Of a DNA stretch of 64,000 nt, positions 35,130-43,630 are shown one piece after another (the stretch's first letter is position 1; every line of letters starts with the position of its first letter). The notes under the pieces were generated by a model that was not told where the DNA came from, did not search any database, and saw only the letters and a program-made list of their open reading frames with translations. This DNA comes from JBALVT01 sp965262875 (lineage in GTDB: Bacteria; Pseudomonadota; Gammaproteobacteria; Pseudomonadales; Halieaceae). The stretch lies in NCBI GenBank assembly GCA_965262875.1, contig OZ253569.1:1178001-1242000 (forward strand), given 5' to 3'. The position numbers and the translations under genes were made by a program.

Positions 35130-36059
35130 TTAAACTCTTTCAAGAACCGATGTGGCCCACGACAGACCCACACCAAACCCTGAGATTAAAATCATTTTCT
35201 CATGACTATCCATGTACTGCTCGAGCATCAGCGGGATAGAGGATGATATTGTGTTGCCGGTCTCGGCGGCCAGAAATGGAACCTTGTCCTGGGGCACATC
35301 CAGCAGTGGTACCAAATTGTCTACGATGTATTTGCTGCCCTGATGCAGGAGATACAAGTCGACGTCGTTTTTATCCAGTTCGTTTAACGCCAGACACTTC
35401 TCAATCTGAGGAGGCACTTTGGACACTGCAAACTTAAAGACGTTATTTCCCATCATAGTCAGCGTCCGTGTGTTTTCGTCGACCTTGATTGAGTGGGATA
35501 GTTTGGCATTGGTGGCAAAGGTGGATTTCTTCGAGACGAAAACCGGATTTTCCGCGATATAGGTCACGGCGGCAGCGTCACCAAACAGCAATTCTGTATT
35601 GTAATCCTTAGGGTCAATGACCTTTGAGTAGGGATCGGCGGTAAACAACAGCCCATGCTGCATTCCCTGGGCACTCATAAAAGACTGTATGACATCCAGC
35701 CCGTACACGAACCCGGAACAACCCAGAGACACGTCAAAAGAAGCGACATTTTCGGACAGCCCGAGCTTGTGTTGCACAATGGCTGATGTGTGAGGCAAAC
35801 CGGACCCATCCGGATTCTGCGTCACTACGATTAAACAGTCGATTTGTTCCCGATCGATCTCAGGCGTTTTCTCAAGCAGAGCCTCAAAGGCCCTGACGCA
35901 CAGGTCGGATGTCTCTTCTTCGTCACTCTTTCGTAGCAAAGCCGTAAAACCCACCTTGTCGATGATAAATTCTACGTCCTTCCCCACATCTTCAGCGCGA
36001 TCGACATTGCTGACCCGTTGTTCAGGAAAATATTTAGCAATAGCTTTTATGCCGATCAT
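35130..36059 (-). CDS. 3-oxoacyl-ACP synthase III (FabH-like ketosynthase)
   Basis: 309 residues from ATG 36059, which has GGAG six bases upstream; an upstream GTG-type extension to 36101 lacks a ribosome-binding site. The KAS III triad is complete: Cys114 in SLGCSGFVYGL, His239 in YLLHQGSKYI and Asn269 in ETGNTISSSIP. The enzyme condenses an acyl-CoA with malonyl-ACP. Standing with a private ACP rather than the fab cluster, it resembles KASIII enzymes of lipid or natural-product pathways. It is followed by the ACP gene and preceded by the sulfotransferase gene on the same strand. Confidence 0.92.
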   Translation of the reverse strand: MIGIKAIAKYFPEQRVSNVDRAEDVGKDVEFIIDKVGFTALLRKSDEEETSDLCVRAFEALLEKTPEIDREQIDCLIVVTQNPDGSGLPHTSAIVQHKLGLSENVASFDVSLGCSGFVYGLDVIQSFMSAQGMQHGLLFTADPYSKVIDPKDYNTELLFGDAAAVTYIAENPVFVSKKSTFATNAKLSHSIKVDENTRTLTMMGNNVFKFAVSKVPPQIEKCLALNELDKNDVDLYLLHQGSKYIVDNLVPLLDVPQDKVPFLAAETGNTISSSIPLMLEQYMDSHEKMILISGFGVGLSWATSVLERV

Positions 36060-36180
36060 TGAGCTCTCCAGGGCTTGCTCGATGGTTCGAACAGGCGCCA
36101 TGCCAATTGTGAATCATTTCAAGTTGATTGCACACCCCACTGCGGTAGGGTGCTGCCGGGTGTGAAAAAGCAGCACCGGA

Positions 36181-36778
36181 CTACTGCGTAATCAGCTCGT
36201 AGCCAAAGGTAGTGAAATCCTCCTCAAAATACTCGTTTATTATTTTTCGGGATGATCGTGTCCAAAGCTGCTCTGCGCTGTGACGATTGTCGCTGGACCT
36301 CAATACCGGTAGCGCCTCAACCCCGTATTTTCAGGTGTTCGCACACAGTGGCATAGTCTTCTTCAAGCGCTTCGAATTTGCCCACCCTGTCAACTTGCAG
36401 GCCCATGTTGTGTGGCGCGATAAAGTCTACCTGCCTCAACAGAAGCTCTTTCTTGGCAAAGTCGCGAATAAAATTCTCGAAACATACATCGCCGGTGTAA
36501 AGATGATGGCGAGGATGGCTGGGGTCGGCCATCTCTTTGCGCTGGCGATAGAAATACCAGGACTGCATGAGATCATAGGGATTCCTGACAAAGGCAAACT
36601 TAAAATAGCTGTCCCAGGTTTCCCTCGGCAAATCTCGCTGTAGTTTTAAACAGGTGGCGTGCTTATTGAAGCTCTGCGTGATCGGCGCCCGGTATGGCCG
36701 CAGCGCAATTTCTATGCTGCTGGTACCCGTTTTTGGAACTGCCAGAAAGATGAATTGATGAGACTCAGAAATTACCAT
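36181..36778 (-). pseudogene. Sulfotransferase, frameshifted near its C-terminus
   Basis: ATG 36778 to a premature TGA at 36317 gives 153 residues with the PAPS-binding loop FLAVPKTGTSSIEIAL and the 3'-phosphate block KFAFVRNPYDLMQSWYFYRQ, features of the cytosolic/carbohydrate-type sulfotransferase fold. At the CGGGG run (about 36320) the frame shifts by one base; the other frame continues VEALPVLRSSDNRHSAEQLW, then IINEYFEEDFTTFGYELITQ and stops at TAG 36181-36183, the expected sulfotransferase ending. A single-base indel in a G run could also be an assembly error. Substrate unknown; context suggests a glycan or lipid. Confidence 0.78.
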
Positions 36779-37045
36779 ATCAACTACAGCTAGATGTTTG
36801 CGTATTGAGTACTCCCGAAATCCACATCCGGGATGTTCCGAGCGGGTACAGCGCTTAAGCTAAGCGAATCCCTCGCATCAAGCAAGTAATCGACGGACCT
36901 AAAGTATCAGTGGGTTTTGTCCGTCCCCGTTGAACTCTCTCGGGAATTTGTATACTAAGATACAATCTGCAAACACAGATGCCAATCTGGAAACACCCTC
37001 CCGGTTAACCGGTTCCAGTAAACTTTGCCCCCCGGGGAGTATTGA
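36779..37045. other. Divergent intergenic region upstream of the cytochrome/DM13 gene
   Basis: About 270 bp without a gene. A weak promoter-like pair TTGAAC (36930) and TATACT (36951) has a short 15-bp spacer. Confidence 0.3.
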
Positions 37046-38749
37046 ATGACCCAGAAACATCGCGCCATACTAATCCTGCTGGGACTGCTCGCGCTGCCCG
37101 GGTGCTACCAGGCACAGATCAAGGGACCTGTTGCTTCGGCTTCAATCAGTGTCTCTGAAATCAACACAGGTAAGTCGATATCACAGGCCTCTAGTTGGGA
37201 CTCTCCATTGCTTCTGGAACTACTGGGGCAGGAAACGCTGGATAGCTTCAGCGATTTCAATCAGCTAATTTTACTGGGCGTATTCAGCTCCGACGACAAG
37301 CAGTTTAAAAACAACAGATTCTATTTACTAACCGCCAGCGGTGGGGAGGATTTTGACACCGACCAAAATCTACAGATTGATACCTTGGGAACTCCGGTTC
37401 TATCTGATTGGCATGCGATAACCGTCGGCAGAGACCTTAAGAAAGCGGGGCTACAAGTATCTGTGCTGACCGAGGTGGTCTATCAGTATTTGTCTCCCAG
37501 GCTGTCCAACCTCACTAAGAAAGACCTTAAATTACAACTTAATCTGCTGGCCGAGCGGCTTCTTACCGATATAACCCAAGACAATAAAGTGAACTATCGA
37601 GACGTATTGGAGTGGAGCCAGATGTTTGATCGCCAGGCGCTGCTCGTCGATACAGCCCTCGTGGCAGACTTCGAAGATGCATTGCTGTCAGGTGCCGAGG
37701 CTTTTACGCTGCGACAACTGGCAAACTCCATTGTTGATTCCGGTACGCCTCGGACCGGAGAGATGGTCTATCGATTCACCCAGCCAACCGGCAACAGCTT
37801 CACATGCGCATCCTGCCATGCCCTCGAAGAGCCAGCCTCCAACGGCATCGACCGACCAGGACATCCGCTGGGCAGTTCTACCCACCGTCCCACCTACAAG
37901 GATGGCCAGCTAACTGAAATGCTCGACGCGGTAAATTCCTGCCGCGACGAATGGATGAACGCTGACCTGTGGACCGAATCAAGCCCCGACTGGCTCGCCC
38001 TCGCCCAATGGCTGGAACAACGCGCTGCTCCCGGCGACGCTGACGTTGTGGATATTCAAATTGCTGAAATCCCAACTGACCTCACCGGGGGCGATGGTAC
38101 TCGCGGCCGCAGCAAATTCAACACAAGCTGTTCTGGTTGTCATGCCAAGAATGGCAGCGGCAGTATACAAGCGCCACCCATCGCCGGTTTTGGTCTCGAT
38201 CCCGAGTTGATCGCCAATAGAGTGCGGCTCAGCGGTAGAACCAACAGTGGTGTATACCAGGGGTTAACAGGCGGCATCATGCCATTTTGGGGTGGCAATC
38301 GCCTGAGCGACTCCGACTTGCTAGATATTATTGCCTACGTATCCCAAGGCGAAGATGCTAATACCGGTGGTGGAGACGAAGGCACCGACGGCAGCACAGA
38401 TCCTGACAGCTGCGGCGCTGACCACCCCAAAGTAGGCCAGTCAACCACTCTTATCACACGGCAACACCGTGTTAGCGGCACTGCAACCATCGTAGACAAC
38501 TGCACGATTGAAATTGAGAACTTTAATTACGATGGTCGGGGCATTGTTGTTCAGGCTTATAGCGGTGTTGACGGAGACTTTAGAGGGGCCAATGGCGTCG
38601 CTTTAAGCCCTGACCTGGTCGGGCCCAATTACAATAACACTACACTCACCGTTAACCTTCCGGACAAGGTGAGCCTGGACAACTTCAATTCCCTCAGCAT
38701 TTGGTGTGTAGAGGTTGGCATTAGTTTCGGGGATGGGATCTTCCAATAG
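37046..38749 (+). CDS. Diheme cytochrome c lipoprotein with C-terminal DM13 domain
   Basis: 567 residues; ATG 37046 follows GGGGAG by about seven bases. Lipobox LALPGC (Cys20) marks a lipoprotein. The middle has two c-type heme sites, CASCH (about residue 254) and CSGCH (about 361), the second in a normal cytochrome c domain with IMPFWGG as possible Met ligand. After a Gly/Thr/Asp linker (about 430) comes a DM13 domain: GTATIVDNCTIEIENFNYDG, LSPDLVGPNYNNTTLTVNLP, LSIWCVEVGISFGDG. DM13 is thought to be a redox domain with a functional Cys. The assembly suggests electron transfer at the envelope. Intact, followed 87 bp later by another cytochrome gene. Confidence 0.88.
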   Translation: MTQKHRAILILLGLLALPGCYQAQIKGPVASASISVSEINTGKSISQASSWDSPLLLELLGQETLDSFSDFNQLILLGVFSSDDKQFKNNRFYLLTASGGEDFDTDQNLQIDTLGTPVLSDWHAITVGRDLKKAGLQVSVLTEVVYQYLSPRLSNLTKKDLKLQLNLLAERLLTDITQDNKVNYRDVLEWSQMFDRQALLVDTALVADFEDALLSGAEAFTLRQLANSIVDSGTPRTGEMVYRFTQPTGNSFTCASCHALEEPASNGIDRPGHPLGSSTHRPTYKDGQLTEMLDAVNSCRDEWMNADLWTESSPDWLALAQWLEQRAAPGDADVVDIQIAEIPTDLTGGDGTRGRSKFNTSCSGCHAKNGSGSIQAPPIAGFGLDPELIANRVRLSGRTNSGVYQGLTGGIMPFWGGNRLSDSDLLDIIAYVSQGEDANTGGGDEGTDGSTDPDSCGADHPKVGQSTTLITRQHRVSGTATIVDNCTIEIENFNYDGRGIVVQAYSGVDGDFRGANGVALSPDLVGPNYNNTTLTVNLPDKVSLDNFNSLSIWCVEVGISFGDGIFQ

Positions 38750-38836
38750 ACGCCCCTGGTATTGATGCCGGCCGGACTGGACCTGTCGGGATAGTTCGCG
38801 GCTATAATAGGGGCTGATACCCCTATAGGCCGCCCC

Positions 38837-39316
38837 ATGTACAAATCAGCCGCTGCGCAGTGCGCAGTGCTACTCACCCTTGGTGGATGCAATCAGAACG
38901 AACCGGAGATCAAAACTCCGTTTCGCGTGGTAACCGATGTACACCACACCATGGAATTGATTCTGGGTCCTGCGGCGGACCTCATATGGAGTTCTGCCGG
39001 AAGCATCATAACGGCCGAGGGTGAAACCGACTTATCCCCCACCACCGATGAAGGCTGGCATACCGTGGAACGCAGCGCCGCCGTTGTCACCGAAACCGGA
39101 AACCTGCTGATGATGCCCGGACGGGCCGCGGGGGCCGACTGGATTCAATATTCACGGGGACTGATCGATGCGGGAGAACTCGCAATGAAAGCCGCATTGA
39201 AGCAGGACGCCGATGCACTGTTCGACGCCGGAGGACGTATCTATCAAGTCTGCCTCGCCTGCCATACCCAGTATTGGCCGGACGAGGGAGCCTCCGAGGC
39301 TGCGGACGGCGAGTAG
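38837..39316 (+). CDS. Small c-type cytochrome lipoprotein
   Basis: 159 residues. A short signal peptide ends in LTLGGC (Cys18). The C-terminal CLACHTQYWPDEG (about residue 140) is a single CXXCH heme site with helical flanks, placed near the end as in cytochrome c' type proteins; the preceding VHHTMELILGPAADLIWSSA helix is also similar. Together with the DM13 cytochrome it may form an electron-transfer pair. Intact. Confidence 0.78.
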   Translation: MYKSAAAQCAVLLTLGGCNQNEPEIKTPFRVVTDVHHTMELILGPAADLIWSSAGSIITAEGETDLSPTTDEGWHTVERSAAVVTETGNLLMMPGRAAGADWIQYSRGLIDAGELAMKAALKQDADALFDAGGRIYQVCLACHTQYWPDEGASEAADGE

Positions 39317-39389
39317 CTAAATGGGGTCAGTTGAGCGCCCTCTTTTCATTTCACATATACTTCCACGAAATACTTAAGAGCTCGAATCA

Positions 39390-41246
39390 ATGGCAAGAAA
39401 CTTTTTCGTAGTCGCGGTCCTTATCGCGTTGATTGCATTGTTTTCAGATTTTGGTGGCGGTGATTACTATGGTCGCCGCCAACCCGATTCTTTGGCAAAG
39501 GTGACTATTTCCTCGGGGGATATTGTCGGATTCGAAGATATTCACAATACCTTCGCCTGGCTTGGAATTCCCTACGCCGGCGTGCCTGTAGGGGAGTGGC
39601 GGTGGCGAGCGCCAAGAGCCGTAGTACCCTGGGAACAGGCTCGCGGAGCCCTGGAGTTTGGCCCTGCATGTCCTCAACTTCAGAGTATTTTTTCAGGGGT
39701 GAAAGAAAACGGAAAGGAAAGCGAGAACGGAGTTCTGGGCTCTGAAGATTGTCTGTCTCTAAACATTTGGGCGCCTAAAGACGCTCTCAATACCAGCAAG
39801 AAGCCACTCCCTGTCATGTTTTGGATTCACGGGGGAGGCAACAAGGTGGGCAGTGGCAGCGCATACCCTGCACCTCACTTGTCGGGCAGTCAGGAAGTCG
39901 TGGTCGTTTCAATTAATTATCGGCTTGGGGCGCTGGGATGGTTTAGCCATTCGGCGTTGCGGGAAACGGCGGCAACACCGGAAGAAGCTTCGGGAAACTT
40001 TGCGGTTTTGGACATGGTGGCCGCACTGGAGTGGGTCCGCGACAACATTGCGCAATTTGGCGGCGATCCGGATCGTGTCACAATTTTTGGTGAATCAGCG
40101 GGCGGGCGCAATGTGTACGCGTTGATAGTATCCCCACTCGCAAAAGGCTTATTTCACCGGGCTATCTCTCAAAGCGGTTCCATTTCGAGCCAAACCAGAA
40201 CGCTGGCAGAACATTATGTTGATGACCATGAGCCCGGGCTCCCCAATAGTTCTGGAGAGCGAGTTGCGGCCTTGCTGGTCGATGCGGGGTTGGCGAATGA
40301 TCGTGATGGCGCAAAAACACTGCAGAAGTCGCTAAGTGATCAGGAACTGAGCCAATTCCTGCGTTCGCAGACAAGCGATCAGCTGCTCCGCGAGATCGGC
40401 CCGGGTGGACGCAGCCTATCCGCACCACAGCTTTTTCGAGACGGCATTGTTCTCCCGGGCGCACCGCTTACCGAGGTCCTCGCAGATCCTGCTCGGTATA
40501 ACAGCGTCCCATTGATAACGGGGGCAAATCGCGACGAACAAAAACTGTTTATGGCGGTGAATCCCAAGTATTCCAAGCCGCTGTTCAAGGTAATCCCCAG
40601 GATTGATGATCCGGAAACCTTTAATCGAGACTCCGCCTACCTCAGTGATCGCTGGCGGCTAGCGGCGGTAGATATCCCGGCAACTATTATTGCCACCAAT
40701 GGCGGTGCCCCGGTTTACAGCTATCGTTGGGACTGGGATGAAGGCGGTGACGCATGGCTGGTCAACTGGAGCACCGCACTGGGCGCGGCACACGGTATGG
40801 AACTGCCCTTTGTATTCGGCGACTTTGAACGCATCGTGCCCATACCCCTTCTTTTTAATAATGCCAACAGAGCCGGTGCAGAGCGCCTCTCCTCTGTAAT
40901 GATGGCCTATTGGGCAAACTTTGCCCGCAGCGGGGAACCTGGGCGTGGCGCGGGAACCTCGCCACTGTGGCGGGCCTGGGATGCCCGCAGCGGTGGAATT
41001 ATGTTGTTGGATACGGAGGCAGATGGTGGTGTGAGGCTGTCCGGGGATCGCCTGGCTGTCGCGGATTTTACCAACAAGTTGATAAAGGATACCGGCTTTT
41101 CCAGTGTCGAAGAACGCTGTGTAATGTTCGTAGATTTGTTTTATACCCCTCGCAGAGGTAGGGAGTTTTTTGATCGCCAGGAATATGAGCGGCTGGGGTG
41201 TGTGGAGTTTGATGCGGCGGCGCTTGTCGGTGTGTCTGGTAGATAG
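39390..41246 (+). CDS. Type-B carboxylesterase
   Basis: 618 residues with an N-terminal hydrophobic segment (signal peptide or anchor). Type-B carboxylesterase features: FAWLGIPYAGVPVGEWRWRA, EDCLSLNIWAPK, oxyanion hole FWIHGGGNKVGSG, nucleophile FGESAGGRNV (Ser236), acid in TGANRDEQKLF and catalytic His in GAAHGMELPFVFGDFE. It should hydrolyse esters in the periplasm or outside the cell. Length and C-terminal cysteines (GVEERCVMF, LGCVEFD) suggest a disulfide. Possibly linked to the two cytochrome genes upstream, spacing about 70 bp. Intact. Confidence 0.9.
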   Translation: MARNFFVVAVLIALIALFSDFGGGDYYGRRQPDSLAKVTISSGDIVGFEDIHNTFAWLGIPYAGVPVGEWRWRAPRAVVPWEQARGALEFGPACPQLQSIFSGVKENGKESENGVLGSEDCLSLNIWAPKDALNTSKKPLPVMFWIHGGGNKVGSGSAYPAPHLSGSQEVVVVSINYRLGALGWFSHSALRETAATPEEASGNFAVLDMVAALEWVRDNIAQFGGDPDRVTIFGESAGGRNVYALIVSPLAKGLFHRAISQSGSISSQTRTLAEHYVDDHEPGLPNSSGERVAALLVDAGLANDRDGAKTLQKSLSDQELSQFLRSQTSDQLLREIGPGGRSLSAPQLFRDGIVLPGAPLTEVLADPARYNSVPLITGANRDEQKLFMAVNPKYSKPLFKVIPRIDDPETFNRDSAYLSDRWRLAAVDIPATIIATNGGAPVYSYRWDWDEGGDAWLVNWSTALGAAHGMELPFVFGDFERIVPIPLLFNNANRAGAERLSSVMMAYWANFARSGEPGRGAGTSPLWRAWDARSGGIMLLDTEADGGVRLSGDRLAVADFTNKLIKDTGFSSVEERCVMFVDLFYTPRRGREFFDRQEYERLGCVEFDAAALVGVSGR

Positions 41247-41319
41247 ATCTTTTGGTGTCTGTTCACTTGGTGGCGGATAAATGGGGGAAGGGCGCGAGGG
41301 ATTGATCACAACACCCTTT

Positions 41320-41337
41320 CAGGGTCTTGTGACCCTG
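41320..41337. repeat. Short perfect hairpin downstream of the carboxylesterase
   Basis: CAGGGTC, a TTGT loop and GACCCTG form a 7-bp stem; a second hairpin (CGCTGC, 3-nt loop, GCAGCG) lies at 41348-41362. No T-tract follows, so it is not a clear intrinsic terminator; it may be a mobile palindromic unit or IS-end debris. Confidence 0.45.
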
Positions 41338-41395
41338 CGGGCGTCTTCGCTGCGCTGCAGCGTCTAAATTCGCCTGTCCTGTGGCAATTACTAAA

Positions 41396-42043
41396 TCAAG
41401 CCGCCATCGGCAATTCATATAAACCGTTACAGTGCTTCTTCCACTGGTAGCGGTTGATTGAAACAACCTTCTCGTCCGGCTCTTCACCAAAGGCCATTGT
41501 CGCTGGAGTTTTCATGCCCAAAGATGAATGCGCACGAACATCATTATAATAGGCTTGAAACCGATCAAGTTTATTCTGCAAATCACGCTCATTAAAAAAC
41601 AGCATATGATCCAAATATTCTCTTCTGGTGGCACCAATCACACGCTCAATAAATGGATGCGAAGTCGGCGTGCCAGGTACTGATTTCAGTTCCTCAACGT
41701 CAAGGACCCTCAAGTTGCATTGCCATCGATGAAACAGGAACAGTGGATCATTATCTGAACTCAAATACTTCGGCAGTGATTTGTGAAAAGCAAGAAGCGT
41801 GGTGGGTTTAATGATAACTGCAATCTTTTTAAGCCGATTTCCACTGATAAAAACGGCCAGTATTCCAAACAGAAACCTATCCGGTGTAGTGAGAACGGGT
41901 GATCTTTTCTTGCCTCGATTCATTACTATGAGTTGCTGTTTTATCGCCAGCGATTCTTCCATTACAACTTTCATTCCGCCAGGCTTGAGTAGTTTGATGG
42001 CAGAGACAAAAAAATGGATTAGTAGCTCGATGAATTCAGACAT
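41396..42043 (-). pseudogene. Integrase-core transposase with internal deletion
   Basis: 215 codons. The N-terminal half (LLKPGGMKVVMEESLAIKQQ, RGKKRSPVLTTPDRFLFGIL, VIIKPTTLLAFHKSL) is the conserved start of a common marine family of rve-type transposases. It passes abruptly into the C-terminal catalytic half (KYLSSDNDPLFLFHRW, PTSHPFIERVIGATRREYLD with Asp and Glu, FQAYYNDVRAHSSLGMKTP). The middle, with the HTH and first catalytic Asp, is missing (about 120-150 residues). The deletion is in frame, so a defective protein could still be made. Confidence 0.7.
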
Positions 42044-42102
42044 GATGATATTTTAGTGGCGTGGAATTTGAATACAAGTTCGTATAAGCTGCTGTATCTG
42101 TT

Positions 42103-42132
42103 TTGACATTACCAACTCGCACACCATACGTT
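42103..42132 (+). promoter_or_regulatory. Candidate promoter of the ParDE-like module
   Basis: Consensus -35 TTGACA (42103-42108) with a weak -10 TACGTT after 18 bp, 24 bp ahead of the antitoxin start. Confidence 0.4.
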
Positions 42133-42155
42133 AACGGCTAAGGGAGAACCAGCCC

Positions 42156-42335
42156 ATGCAAGCAGCCAAACAGGATGCCCTGAACACCATTAACCAGTTG
42201 CCCGATACCGCCGATATGGAGGAGATCATGTACCAGCTGTATGTGCTGGATAAAGTGCGTAAGGGGCAGGAAGATGTCGGGCAAGGCCGCCTAACCCCCG
42301 CAGATGACCTCAAGCATGAGATTGAGAAGTGGTAA
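42156..42335 (+). CDS. Type II antitoxin of the ParDE/RelBE-like module
   Basis: 59 residues; AGGGAG is about nine bases before ATG 42156. Sequence is helical and acidic (MQAAKQDALNTINQLPDTAD, MEEIMYQLYVLDKVRKGQED) and ends LTPADDLKHEIEKW. The last seven bases overlap the toxin start. Antitoxins of this kind bind the toxin through the C-terminal helix and autorepress the operon. Identified mainly from the neighbouring toxin. Confidence 0.72.
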   Translation: MQAAKQDALNTINQLPDTADMEEIMYQLYVLDKVRKGQEDVGQGRLTPADDLKHEIEKW

Positions 42336-42619
42336 CGTGGCCGGATCACGCCAAGTCCGACTTGCGCCATATCCATGACTTTATCGCGACCGATTCCAGG
42401 CACTACGCCAAGAACGTCACGCAGGATATCGTCGATAAAACCCTGCGTCTTTTAAAGCTACCTCGTATCGGCAAGGTAGTGCCGGAAATCGACGATGAGA
42501 ACATCCGCGAACTGCACATGTACTCCTATCGCATCTTGTACGAGGTCAAAGCCGATCATATTTACGTGCTGGCGGTCGTTCACAAACGGCAGGATTTTCA
42601 GCCAGAGGAATTACCTTAA
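42329..42619 (+). CDS. ParE/RelE-superfamily toxin
   Basis: 96 residues from GTG 42329. VTWPDHAKSDLRHIHDFIAT, RLLKLPRIGKVVPEIDDENI, RELHMYSYRILYEVKADHIY and VLAVVHKRQDFQ form the RelE/ParE fold pattern: N-terminal helix hairpin, then strands with conserved Arg and a terminal His/Arg region. Members inhibit gyrase or cleave ribosome-bound mRNA. Overlap with the antitoxin gene indicates translational coupling. Intact. Confidence 0.85.
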   Translation: MVTWPDHAKSDLRHIHDFIATDSRHYAKNVTQDIVDKTLRLLKLPRIGKVVPEIDDENIRELHMYSYRILYEVKADHIYVLAVVHKRQDFQPEELP

Positions 42620-42935
42620 TACGCCAACTTTGCGACATTAGAATCCTGCTTGTCGCAATTATGCTCGCAGCGACAGCTGTTTATTTGTCTTCGGGAAAAG
42701 CTGTCCAGTAGGATTGAGGGTCTGTGGGCATAAGCGGAACCTTTTCATCGCTAAAATAACAATTAGCACAGGACAGCATCAAAAGGCGTGAGGATGGTCC
42801 CATGGTGATCCCAAAGTCATCCCGGAAATTCGGCCAGTGACACTGTTTATATCCTGGCGCTTCGTGTAACCCTTTTCTTTTAGAGACAAGCTGTCCCGCC
42901 TTATCGCGTATATGCCGTCCGAATAATCACTTTTA
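42620..42935. other. Intergenic region between two toxin-antitoxin modules
   Basis: About 315 bp without a recognisable gene, becoming AT-rich toward the Phd gene. Confidence 0.4.
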
Positions 42936-42957
42936 AATACATCTTTAAAAATGTATT
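42936..42957. promoter_or_regulatory. Inverted repeat, probable Phd operator
   Basis: AATACAT and ATGTATT separated by 8 bp, 36 bp before the antitoxin start. Phd antitoxins repress their own operon by binding such palindromes. Confidence 0.5.
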
Positions 42958-42993
42958 ATCGGATTGTTATTATGCACCCTGGAGATGCTCCTG

Positions 42994-43242
42994 ATGGAAT
43001 TTTTGCTGACCAAGAAGACTATTTCTGTTACTGAGCTAAGGGAGCCAAAGAAAGTTATTGAAAATGCAGGCTCCCAACCGGTAGCGGTTCTCAATCGCTC
43101 TAATGTCGTAGGATATTTTGTTCCCGCCAGTGCCGTGGAGAAATTGGAATTCAGCGCCGCAACCAGCGCGGAGTTGGATAAGCTAATGAATACTTTGGAC
43201 CCGGGTGTGTTGGCGGTCAATGATTATCTAAAAGATAAGTGA
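42994..43242 (+). CDS. Phd/YefM-family antitoxin
   Basis: 82 residues from ATG 42994 (GGAG nine bases upstream). TKKTISVTELREPKKVIENA, then GSQPVAVLNRSNVVGYFVPA is the Phd/YefM DNA-binding fold, and the remainder (DKLMNTLDPGVLAVNDYLKD) is the toxin-binding tail. The stop overlaps the doc start as TGATG. Neutralises the Doc toxin and autorepresses. Confidence 0.83.
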   Translation: MEFLLTKKTISVTELREPKKVIENAGSQPVAVLNRSNVVGYFVPASAVEKLEFSAATSAELDKLMNTLDPGVLAVNDYLKDK

Positions 43243-43625
43243 TGCGCTTTTTGACAACCGACCAGGTGATCAGAATTCATGAAGGTGTTATCCAACCAAA
43301 TGAACTGCAGGGTATGGCCCACAATAAATCAATCGAAGCAGTACTAGGCCGCATAGAGAATCGGTTGGCTTATGGCTTGATTGGCGATGCATTCGATCTT
43401 GCCGCTAGTTATGCCTGCTACATAGCGGTAGGCCATTGCTTTCATGACGCTAACAAGCGCACGGCGCATACTTCGATGCAGCTGGTGCTTGCATTGAACG
43501 GAATCCCGATTCAGTACTACGTGGCGAAAATGGGCGACAAAATCATCGCCGCTGCGCAAGGGTTGATTGAGGAAGACGAGCTCGCTAACTATTTACGCTC
43601 ATCCGCAAACTCTATTTCGGGATAG
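43242..43625 (+). CDS. doc: Doc-type Fic-fold toxin (death on curing)
   Basis: 127 residues from ATG 43242. The Fic/Doc catalytic motif is HCFHDANKRTAHTSMQ (Hx[FW]xDxNKR), preceded by AASYACYIAVG and an N-terminal TTDQVIRIHEGVI typical of Doc. Doc phosphorylates EF-Tu to stop translation. Motif complete, so the toxin should be active; the adjacent antitoxin is intact. Confidence 0.9.
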   Translation: MRFLTTDQVIRIHEGVIQPNELQGMAHNKSIEAVLGRIENRLAYGLIGDAFDLAASYACYIAVGHCFHDANKRTAHTSMQLVLALNGIPIQYYVAKMGDKIIAAAQGLIEEDELANYLRSSANSISG

Positions 43626-43630
43626 GGTAC

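Noticed and set aside
40659..41309. 216-codon minus-strand frame
   Set aside because: Antisense to the carboxylesterase, which has all catalytic motifs; no recognisable protein.
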